A stretch of DNA of 64,000 bases from Bin87 sp965220105 (lineage in GTDB: Bacteria; Chloroflexota; Dehalococcoidia; Lucifugimonadales; UBA3495), in NCBI GenBank assembly GCA_965220105.1, contig OZ244811.1:3906001-3970000 (forward strand). Reading direction: 5' to 3'. Below are positions 57,156 through 64,000 of this stretch, one piece after another. Numbering within the stretch: the stretch's first letter is position 1; each line of letters opens with the position of its first letter. A program made the position numbers and the translations under genes. Below the pieces are notes generated by a model. That model worked only from the letters and a program-made list of their open reading frames with translations. It searched no databases and was not told the DNA's origin.

Positions 57156-57542
57156 ATGCCGAAGGAAAGCAACCGGATCGTATTTCCACCGGAAGGCTGG
57201 ACGAATTCCCTGACGGCGGATTTCGTGGGCTCGGATCAGTTTGGCAACGGACTGGTTTACGATACCCAATATGGCGGGCAGCCGCTGATGCGGCTCATTT
57301 ACGACGCTAGGGACTACGAGATTACGGTGCGGTGTTTGCGCTGTGAAGAACAACCGCAGGCTTTCGGCAGGTTTGTGGCCCGTCCGATGATAGGTATTGT
57401 CAGTATCAACGCCACCGAGTTGCTCGTGCCCATGAATACGCCGCGTATCATGCGGCACTTGTCCGAGGTTCATGACGAAACGATAGACGGCATTGGCGAG
57501 GTGGATCTCTACAATTGCCTGTTGGACAGTTGCGAATTGTGA
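57156..57542 (+). CDS. Hypothetical protein
   Basis: 128 residues from ATG 57156 (GAGGTGG upstream). Contains RIVFPPEGWTNSLTADFVGSDQFGNGLVYDTQYGGQPLMRLIYDARDYEITVRCLRCEEQPQAFG and LYNCLLDSCEL. Several Cys (CLRCEE, DSC) could bind metal, but no family is recognised. No signal peptide. It precedes the GMC oxidoreductase across an array of short repeats. Confidence 0.55.
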   Translation: MPKESNRIVFPPEGWTNSLTADFVGSDQFGNGLVYDTQYGGQPLMRLIYDARDYEITVRCLRCEEQPQAFGRFVARPMIGIVSINATELLVPMNTPRIMRHLSEVHDETIDGIGEVDLYNCLLDSCEL

Positions 57543-57558
57543 GGATTGCGAGACCCGT

Positions 57559-57652
57559 GGGAGGGACCTTTTCTGGGAAGGACGTTTGGGGTAAGGGAGT
57601 TTGCCGGGAAGGATGTTTTCTGGAGAGGAACTTTTCGAGGAGATGACGGTTT
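57559..57652. repeat. Six ~16-bp tandem repeats before the GMC oxidoreductase
   Basis: Units begin near 57559, 57575, 57591, 57606, 57622 and 57637, each of form GGGAAGGA(C/T)GTTTTCT with 15-16 bp period. The last merges into the Shine-Dalgarno sequence and TTG start of the next gene. Confidence 0.7.
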
Positions 57653-59201
57653 GAATTACGACTACATAATCATCGGCGGCGGTTCAGCCGGCTGCACGCT
57701 GGCGGCTCGACTCACCGAGGAACCGGGGGTGTCGGTGTTGTTGCTGGAAGCGGGGCCGGATTACCCCGAATTTGAACACCTCCCCATCGACCTCAAAAAC
57801 GGCAACAACATCTGGCGCTCCGCGTATGGGCCGCACAGCTGGGGTTACCTGGCGCGGGGCACCCCGCAGCAAGAGGAGCCAATCATCATCCCCCGGGGGA
57901 AGGCGATGGGCGGCTCCAGCAGCATCAATGGGCAAGTGCTGTTTCGGGGGGTTCCGGAGGATTACGACAACTGGGCCATCTGGGGCAACGACGAATGGTC
58001 GTTCACGAAGGTTTTGCCCTACTTCCGACGCCTGGAGAACGATCTGGACTTCCCGGGGGACGACTTCCACGGTGATTCGGGCCCCATTCCGGTCAGACGG
58101 TACAAGAGGGAGGAATGGCTGCCGGTGGCGGCTGCTTTCTACGACACCTGCCGTGAAATGGGTTTCCGTGAAGACCCGGACCAGAACCATCCTGACTCCA
58201 ACGGCATTGCGGCGCGTCCGCTGAACAGCATCGACGGCGTGCGGATGAGCACGTCACTCACCTACCTGTCCATGTCCCGGCACCGGCTCAACCTGACGGT
58301 GCGGGGCAGCGTGGTGGTGCGGCGCATCCTGTTCGAAGGCAGGAGGGCCGTGGGCGTGGAGGCGGAGAGCGGCGAGGACGTGTTCCAGGTATTTGGCGAG
58401 GAGATTATCCTCAGCAGCGGGGCGATCGCATCGCCGCAGATCCTGATGCTTTCCGGTGTGGGGCCGGCGGACCATCTGAGGGAGCTGGGTATTCCGCTGG
58501 TTCACGAGTCACCGGGCGTCGGGGAGAACCTGCGGGACCATCCGGCGGTGTTCAGTCTGTTCCGCGGATTTGGAGACCCGCCGGATCTGGATTCCCCCAG
58601 CATCCAGGTGGGGTTGCGGTACAGTCCAGAAGGGACGGGAACCCGGGGCGACATCCAGTTGTCGCCCATCCTGATGACCAGCGAACATCGCCCGTCCAGC
58701 GTGCAGATCGAGTCGGACGAATTCCATTTCGGGTTCAGCGCAGCGTTGCAGAACGCCAACACCGCCGGTCGGTTGCGCCTGGCGTCCACCGACCCTCACG
58801 TGCAACCCGACCTGTTCTACGATTACCTGAACGACCCGGTGGACCGGCAACGGATGCGGGCAGCGGTGCGACTGGGTATGCAGATTGCCGAGCAGCCCAT
58901 TTTTCGGGAGTTCGTGGCCGAGCGTATCTCTCCTACCGACGAGGACCTGGCGTCCAACGCGGCCCTCGATCAGTGGATGCTGCGGAACGCCTACACGCAG
59001 CACCATTCGTCGGGAACCTGCCGGATGGGCCCGGGCTCGGAACTGGACGCGGTGGTCGACCAATACTGCCGGGTCTACGGCCTGGAGAACCTGCGGGTGG
59101 TGGATGCGTCGGTGATGCCCGACGTCATTCGCGCCAATACCAACGCCACCACCATCATGATTGCCGAGCGCGTGGCGGATTTTATCAAGGACGGCAAGTG
59201 A
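57651..59201 (+). CDS. GMC-family FAD oxidoreductase
   Basis: 516-residue glucose-methanol-choline oxidoreductase that oxidises alcohols to aldehydes with FAD. N-terminal NYDYIIIGGGSAGCTLAARLTEEPGVSVLLLEAG (dinucleotide fold), PRGKAMGGSSSINGQVLFRG (GMC signature 1), SSGAIASPQILMLSGVGP (signature 2), and the catalytic His pair near HHSSGTCRMG and DASVMPDVIRANTNATTIMIAER. I choose the TTG start at 57651 because GAGGAG lies eight bases upstream and the FAD fold begins two residues later; the open frame extends upstream only into repeat sequence. Confidence 0.92.
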   Translation: MNYDYIIIGGGSAGCTLAARLTEEPGVSVLLLEAGPDYPEFEHLPIDLKNGNNIWRSAYGPHSWGYLARGTPQQEEPIIIPRGKAMGGSSSINGQVLFRGVPEDYDNWAIWGNDEWSFTKVLPYFRRLENDLDFPGDDFHGDSGPIPVRRYKREEWLPVAAAFYDTCREMGFREDPDQNHPDSNGIAARPLNSIDGVRMSTSLTYLSMSRHRLNLTVRGSVVVRRILFEGRRAVGVEAESGEDVFQVFGEEIILSSGAIASPQILMLSGVGPADHLRELGIPLVHESPGVGENLRDHPAVFSLFRGFGDPPDLDSPSIQVGLRYSPEGTGTRGDIQLSPILMTSEHRPSSVQIESDEFHFGFSAALQNANTAGRLRLASTDPHVQPDLFYDYLNDPVDRQRMRAAVRLGMQIAEQPIFREFVAERISPTDEDLASNAALDQWMLRNAYTQHHSSGTCRMGPGSELDAVVDQYCRVYGLENLRVVDASVMPDVIRANTNATTIMIAERVADFIKDGK

Positions 59202-59244
59202 GGCAGGCAAATAGCGAATCTGGTCTGGAAGACCGGGTGCTCCC

Positions 59245-59274
59245 CCGGAACATCCGGACCCGGAACATCCGGAC
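59245..59274. repeat. Two 15-bp direct repeats upstream of fumC
   Basis: CCGGAACATCCGGAC occurs twice in tandem; each unit is itself partly palindromic (CCGG/ATCCGG). It sits 33 bp before the fumC start. Confidence 0.75.
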
Positions 59275-59306
59275 GCGCACTGACGACCAACGAGGAATGC
59301 GAAGAC

Positions 59307-60722
59307 ATGACCACGAATAGCACGCGAATCGAACGCGACTCCATGGGCGAGATGCAGGTGCCGGGGGATGCGCTGTACGGCGCGTCGACCATGCGGGCCG
59401 TGCTGAATTTCCCCATCAGCGACCTCCGGTTTCCCCGCCAGTTCATTCGGGCCCTGGGCCTAATCAAGATGGCGGCGGCGCAGACCAACATGGACCTGGG
59501 CGTCCTGGATCGGGCCATCGGGGACGCGATAGTGGCGGCGGCACAGGAGGTGGTCGACGGCAAGCACGACGACCATTTCGTGCTGGACATCTTCCAGACG
59601 GGTTCGGGCACGTCCACCAATACCAACGCCAACGAGGTCATCGCCAACCGGGCGTCGCAGATCATGGGCGGAGACCTGGGTTCGCGGCTGGTGCACCCCA
59701 ACGACAACGTGAACCTGGGCCAGTCGTCCAACGACGTAATTCCCACGGCCATCCATCTGGCGGCGTTGCTGGGCATCAAGGAAGACCTGATTCCTGGGCT
59801 GGAGATGCTGCGGGCATCATTGCAGCAGAAGTCCGACGAGTTCTGGCCCATCATAAAGACGGGACGTACGCATCTGCAGGACGCCACGCCGGTGCGGTTG
59901 GGCCAGGAATTCAGCGGGTACGCCGGGCAGGCGAACTACAGCATCAGCCGGGTGAAGCGGGCGCAGGACGCCCTGGCGGAAGTGGCGCTGGGTGGCACGG
60001 CGGTGGGTACCGGAGTCAACACGCATCCGGAGTTTTCCGCGCGAACCTGTGCCCGACTCAGCGAGCTGACGGGCGCGGAAATTCGCGAGACCGGCAACCA
60101 CTTTCAGGCCCAGGCGGCGCTGGACGGAATCGTGGAGGCCAGCGGGCAGCTGAAAACGGTGGCCATCAGCCTGCACAAGATAGCCAATGACATCCGGTTC
60201 CTGGGCTGCGGTCCGCGGGCCGGTCTGGGGGAAATTAACATCCCGGAGGTTCAACCGGGCAGCAGCATCATGCCGGGCAAGGTGAACCCGGTTATTTCAG
60301 AATCGGTCATCCAGGTGGCCGCTCAAGTGGTGGGCAACGACGCCACGGTGGCGCTGGCCGGCGCCGGAGGGTATTTCGAACTGAACACCATGATGCCGGT
60401 GGCGGCGTACAACGTGCTGCAATCGGTGTCGCTGCTGGCCGCGTCGGCGAGCAACTTTGCGGATCAGTGCGTCGCCGGGATTACGGCGACCGACACCGGT
60501 CCGGCGATGGTGGAGAAGGGGTTGATGCTGGGAACGGCGCTGGCCCCAACCATCGGGTATGATGCGGCGGCCGGGATTGCCAAAAAGGCGGCCGAAACCG
60601 GTCAAACCATCCGGGAGGTAGCCCGGCTGGACACCACCCTGACCGAGGCGCAGCTGGACGAACTGCTCAATCCCGAGGAAATGACCAAGCCGAGCCTGGA
60701 GGTTCGGGGCGGTGGGGGTTAG
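59307..60722 (+). CDS. fumC: Class II fumarate hydratase
   Basis: Interconverts fumarate and malate in the TCA cycle. The 471-residue protein has TGSGTSTNTNANEVIANRA near residues 97-115, HPNDNVNLGQSSNDVIPTAIHLAA, the signature GSSIMPGKVNPV near residues 319-330 and active-site His in TGRTHLQDATP. Length is normal and no Fe-S Cys are present, so it is the oxygen-stable type. It is followed by the rpoB leader region. Confidence 0.94.
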   Translation: MTTNSTRIERDSMGEMQVPGDALYGASTMRAVLNFPISDLRFPRQFIRALGLIKMAAAQTNMDLGVLDRAIGDAIVAAAQEVVDGKHDDHFVLDIFQTGSGTSTNTNANEVIANRASQIMGGDLGSRLVHPNDNVNLGQSSNDVIPTAIHLAALLGIKEDLIPGLEMLRASLQQKSDEFWPIIKTGRTHLQDATPVRLGQEFSGYAGQANYSISRVKRAQDALAEVALGGTAVGTGVNTHPEFSARTCARLSELTGAEIRETGNHFQAQAALDGIVEASGQLKTVAISLHKIANDIRFLGCGPRAGLGEINIPEVQPGSSIMPGKVNPVISESVIQVAAQVVGNDATVALAGAGGYFELNTMMPVAAYNVLQSVSLLAASASNFADQCVAGITATDTGPAMVEKGLMLGTALAPTIGYDAAAGIAKKAAETGQTIREVARLDTTLTEAQLDELLNPEEMTKPSLEVRGGGG

Positions 60723-60755
60723 GTCTGACACGATAAGCGTCCCGCCCCAGCGCAG

Positions 60756-60919
60756 AGCGTTTTGATTATCCGATTCCAGGGAGGGCAGGGAGTCGGCAAA
60801 GCTGTCAGTACGTGCGGAGCGTGGCAATCTCGTTGGCGAAGAAAACCCGGCTACCGGATCGAGATTGCCACGTTGCTTCGCTCCTCGCAATGACATTAGG
60901 GGACAATCGAAAGGCCTTG
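60756..60919. mobile_element. MITE-like element before the rpoB promoter
   Basis: Left end TTTTGATTATC near 60760 and right end GACAATCGAAAGGCC (60902-60916) match the terminal repeats of the copies at 27101 and 54201, and the interior has GAGATTGCCAC with CGCAATGAC. No clear target duplication. It ends 19 bp before the -35 of the rpoB promoter. Confidence 0.65.
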
Positions 60920-60937
60920 GCGGCTGCGCCGCCTCGG

Positions 60938-60966
60938 TTGACAAAAACCCGTGGACTGCGTAGGAT
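60938..60966 (+). promoter_or_regulatory. Sigma70 promoter of rpoB
   Basis: TTGACA at 60938-60943, exact 17-bp spacer, TAGGAT at 60961-60966. The mRNA leader would be about 195 bases (to 61166), with no gene seen in it. Strong promoter as expected for RNA polymerase. Confidence 0.75.
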
Positions 60967-61166
60967 AAATGCATCACTGATGTATTGTACGCAGCCGATA
61001 GCGATTGCCTCTAATTTACGCCTGCACCCTCTTCCCTAACTAACCCCGTTTTACGGCCTGCCGTGCCCGGCTGGCTGTTTATTGGTGTCTGTACGTCACG
61101 TGCGGAGGGGCGGGCTTTCGCGTCGTTAACACACCTGCCCTGACCCGTTTTAGGAGTGTGGTTTCT

Positions 61167-64000
61167 ATGGTATTGACCCGAAAACGCCGGAGCCGCAACG
61201 ACCGCGGCCTGTCCGCCCGGGATGTGAAGACCTATTCGGACTCCAGCATCGCCAACGTCCTCGACGTGCCAAACCTCATACGAAGCCAGATCGAGTCCTT
61301 CGACTGGTTCAAAACGAAGGGTCTGGCCGAGACGTTCAAGGATTGTTCACCTATCGTGGCCGGCATTACGCGTCGGTTCGCCAACGGTGAGGCGTCGCGA
61401 CGGGGCGAGCGGTTCGAGCTCTATTTCCTGGACCACTGGTTCGACCCGCCCCAGTTCAGCCCTGAAGAATGCCGCGAACGGGAGATCACCTTCTCCCAGC
61501 CCCTGTACGTGCAGGCCCAACTACGCGACCAGGAGACCGGCGAGGTAACCCAATCGGACATCTTCTTCGGGGACGTCCCCATGATGACCGAGACGGGAAC
61601 CTTCATCATCAACGGAGCGGAGCGCGTGCTGGTCAGCCAGTTGCAGCGCGCTCCCAGCGTGTACTACGAACGGGAACCGTCCCACGACCCGGCCTGCCCG
61701 GAATGCGGCAAGCCGGAGAACTGGTATTACAAGGGTCGCATTTCGGCCAGCCGCGGGGCCCGGATCGAGATGTCCACCTGGACGCACTACTACGCCCGGC
61801 GTCGCAACCAGCCGGAAGCCATCACCGTGAGCGTGGACCGCAAGCGACGCATGAACGTCTCGACGTTTTTGCATGCGATGGGCGTGGTGAGCGCCGACGA
61901 AATGCGCGCCCTCTTCGCCGACCTGGATCCCGCCGAATGCCGGCACTTCGTGGCCGGGATCCCACCGGTGGAGGACCGGGATTACAACCCCAAGGAAGAG
62001 GAATTGCGGTCATTGTGGGACCGCTTCCATCCGGACCGGGACTTCAACCATGAACAGGCCCACCGCATCGGGCTGGCGCAACGGAATATCTACAAGTGGC
62101 TGCGGCCCGGCGAACCGGCGGTACAGGTTGACGGCGCCTGCACCTTCATTCTGAACCACTTCTTCGACGGTCGACGTTTCGACCTGGGCGAAGTTGGCCG
62201 AATCAAAGTGGACCAGCGGCTCGGTCGTTCCGAATCGCAAATTTTGACCGGCGCGCAGAAGCTGGTGCTGGAATTCGTGCGCGAACAGCACGCCAATACC
62301 GGCGAAGGCGTCAGCGCCACCGATATCTACGTCGCCTCCGGCCACGAGCACCGCATCCTGTCCGACCGGGACCTGGACGCGTTGATCAACTTTGGATACC
62401 TGGCGCGGCGTGCGGACCGGCGTGTCGAACCCGTGGACCTGTTTGTCGACGCGGAAAATGAACAGCCATTGACGATCCAGTCATCCGATGCCGCCAACGC
62501 CGGGATCCTGTTGGCCGATGCCGAAGGTTCGTCCGATACGGCGCGGTACGTGAACGTGGACTGCCAGGTCACGGACGCCCTGGGTGAGCCGGTGGCCATC
62601 ACGGTGGAGCCGTTGTTGGCGGACGCAGAGTCGGACAGCGCCATTGCAGTCGGGGAAATCCCGGTGATGAAAAACCGCTTCCTCGCCGAAGCGAGCATCG
62701 TCGAAGCCGGGCAACTCATCTACGCGGAGCGGATGAGCCAGGGGCCGTTGCAGTCCTGGCAGCTCACTCCGGTGCGCGCCCGGGCATCCCGCATCATCGG
62801 CGTGGTAACCGAAGTAAACGTCGGACCCAACGGCAACATGCACAAGGTGCGGTTCAATCTGCCTGGTATCGAACTGCCGGAGCGGAGGGTGCTGGACCTC
62901 AACGACATTATCGACACCCTGCGGGAACTGATCCGCCACCACACCGAAAACCTGGAGCCCCGGGACAACATCGACCACCTGGGCAACCGCCGGGTGCGCG
63001 TCGCCGGTGAGTTGATGCGGGACCAGGTTCGCATCGGTCTGCTGCGGATGCACCGCATGTTCCAGGACCGGGTGGGCCGCCTGGAGAAGCCGGAGGACGC
63101 CGTGCCGGCCAAGCTGGTCAACGTGCGACCGGTCACCGGTGCAATACGCGAGTTTTTCGGCGGCGACAAGCTGTCTCAGTTTATGGACCAGACCAACCCG
63201 CTGGCCGAGCTCACGCACAAGCGCCGGCTCTCGGCCTTGGGCCGGGGCGGACTGACCCGGGAACGGGCCGGCTTCGACGTGCGCGACGTGCACGCCTCCC
63301 ACTACGGGCGCATCTGCCCCATCGAAACCCCGGAAGGCGCCAATATTGGACTGCTGAGCAGCCTGGCGGCGTATGCGCGTATCGACCGCCTGGGGTTCAT
63401 CGAGACGCCTTACTGGCCGGTAATCAAGCAACTTTGGCTGGGCGACTGTCGTGACCCCGGTTACCCCGGCTATCACAACCCGCTGGGGCACAAGGTCACC
63501 GCCGACGTCACCACGCGCAAGGGCGACGTGATCGTCGGGGCCGGTGAGATCATCACCGAGGGACACCTGCGTCGGTTGCGGCGTCTGTCCGAAGACACGG
63601 TGATCGAGGTGGCGCCCTTCGTGGACACCCGCCCGGAGAGCGTGGAATACCTCACCGCCGACTCGGAGGAGCAGTTCCGAATCGCCCAGGCCAACTCGGC
63701 GTTTGATGAGTTGTACCAGTTCACCGAGGACCTGGTGGAGGTCCGGGAAGGCGATAACTACCGGCTGGCCTCGCCGTCCACGGTGGAGTATGCCGACGTA
63801 TCACCGTTGCAGATCATGAGCGTGTCGGCGGCGCTGATTCCGTTCCTGGAGCACGACGACGCCAACCGCGCGCTGATGGGCTGCAACATGCAGCGTCAGG
63901 CGGTGCCCCTCCTCCAGCCCCAGGCGCCCATCGTGGGCACCGGGATCGAGGGCCGGGTGGCTAGGGATAGCGGCCAGGTGCTGTTGTCGCGGATCAGCGG
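61167..64000 (+). CDS. rpoB: RNA polymerase beta subunit (5' part)
   Basis: Starts MVLTRKRRSRNDRGLSARDVKTYSDSSIANVLDVPNLIRSQIESFDWFKTKGL and is open to the end of the window (about 944 codons), so the gene is cut off here. Landmarks: DIFFGDVPMMTETGTFIINGAERVLVSQLQRAPSVYY, KDKRRIGL-type central region, rifampicin region FFGGDKLSQFMDQTNPLAELTHKRRLSALGRGGLTRERAGFDVRDVH (Asp, His and Ser resistance positions unmutated), and HYGRICPIETPEGANIGL. A small insertion with CPEC lies near residue 177. GGAG before ATG. rpoC is expected downstream. Confidence 0.97.
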   Translation, partial: MVLTRKRRSRNDRGLSARDVKTYSDSSIANVLDVPNLIRSQIESFDWFKTKGLAETFKDCSPIVAGITRRFANGEASRRGERFELYFLDHWFDPPQFSPEECREREITFSQPLYVQAQLRDQETGEVTQSDIFFGDVPMMTETGTFIINGAERVLVSQLQRAPSVYYEREPSHDPACPECGKPENWYYKGRISASRGARIEMSTWTHYYARRRNQPEAITVSVDRKRRMNVSTFLHAMGVVSADEMRALFADLDPAECRHFVAGIPPVEDRDYNPKEEELRSLWDRFHPDRDFNHEQAHRIGLAQRNIYKWLRPGEPAVQVDGACTFILNHFFDGRRFDLGEVGRIKVDQRLGRSESQILTGAQKLVLEFVREQHANTGEGVSATDIYVASGHEHRILSDRDLDALINFGYLARRADRRVEPVDLFVDAENEQPLTIQSSDAANAGILLADAEGSSDTARYVNVDCQVTDALGEPVAITVEPLLADAESDSAIAVGEIPVMKNRFLAEASIVEAGQLIYAERMSQGPLQSWQLTPVRARASRIIGVVTEVNVGPNGNMHKVRFNLPGIELPERRVLDLNDIIDTLRELIRHHTENLEPRDNIDHLGNRRVRVAGELMRDQVRIGLLRMHRMFQDRVGRLEKPEDAVPAKLVNVRPVTGAIREFFGGDKLSQFMDQTNPLAELTHKRRLSALGRGGLTRERAGFDVRDVHASHYGRICPIETPEGANIGLLSSLAAYARIDRLGFIETPYWPVIKQLWLGDCRDPGYPGYHNPLGHKVTADVTTRKGDVIVGAGEIITEGHLRRLRRLSEDTVIEVAPFVDTRPESVEYLTADSEEQFRIAQANSAFDELYQFTEDLVEVREGDNYRLASPSTVEYADVSPLQIMSVSAALIPFLEHDDANRALMGCNMQRQAVPLLQPQAPIVGTGIEGRVARDSGQVLLSRIS

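Noticed and set aside
1..64000. CRISPR arrays, rRNA genes and prophage
   Set aside because: No regularly spaced 23-40-bp direct repeats with unique spacers, no rRNA segments and no phage structural or integrase genes were found. The repeats seen are tandem or dispersed.

Overview
The window is a GC-rich, gene-dense bacterial chromosome segment, most likely from an uncultured Chloroflexota of the SAR202/Dehalococcoidia type. That placement is an inference from gene content: four luciferase-like (LLM) flavin monooxygenases, an enolase-superfamily enzyme, a CaiB/BaiF CoA-transferase, a GMC oxidoreductase, an amidohydrolase-2, a lone molybdopterin dehydrogenase subunit, reductive-dehalogenase-like Fe-S proteins, a 2-oxoacid:ferredoxin oxidoreductase and a cysteine-type CcmE. 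There is no rRNA gene; one tRNA-Gln(CUG) is present.

Layout. 0-7 kb: a minus-strand peptide/nickel-type ABC operon (binding protein, two permeases, no ATPase) and a zinc uptake locus (znuA, znuB, Zur-like regulator, no ATPase). 7-14 kb: FmdB zinc ribbon, a Lit-like (DUF1461) membrane protein, MazG, SppA, two LLM enzymes and a YceI lipoprotein. 14-16 kb: an OmpR-type two-component pair preceded by four 17-bp direct repeats. 16-20 kb: M24 peptidase, a catalytically degenerate SDR, CoA-transferase. 20-23 kb: VOC protein and a solitary xanthine-dehydrogenase-type subunit. 23-26 kb: an accessory cluster of poorly known proteins (coiled coil plus nuclease-like fold, PaREP1/HEPN-like, PD-(D/E)XK), then cupin and CDGSH proteins. 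27-31 kb: hydratase, RsmI, TPP enzyme.

31-39 kb is the most unusual part. Two RdhA-like cytosolic Fe-S proteins with strong promoters, ribosome binding sites and terminators flank a foreign-looking PLD-nuclease/P-loop ATPase gene that is interrupted by a single in-frame TAG, and a decayed aminotransferase. A pentapeptide-repeat/TIR fusion follows.

39-51 kb: enolase-superfamily enzyme, CoaX-CoaBC, LLM enzymes separated by a MITE-like element, tRNA-Gln, an NHL propeller, amidohydrolase, glycosyltransferase and the korAB-type oxidoreductase. 51-64 kb: ccmABCDE without F/G/H, acyl-CoA ligase, SDR, GMC oxidoreductase, fumarase and the 5' part of rpoB (runs off the end).

Intergenic DNA is rich in repeats: roughly 109-bp palindromic elements and related MITEs with 9-bp target duplications, a CCCTCTCCC hairpin family, a GGGGCGACC hairpin family, and short tandem arrays of 15-19 bp directly upstream of several genes. 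Functionally the genes fit an aerobic or facultative degrader of oxidised organic compounds: flavin, molybdenum and GMC oxidations, CoA activation and transfer, hydratase and amidohydrolase steps, then 2-oxoacid and fumarase central metabolism.
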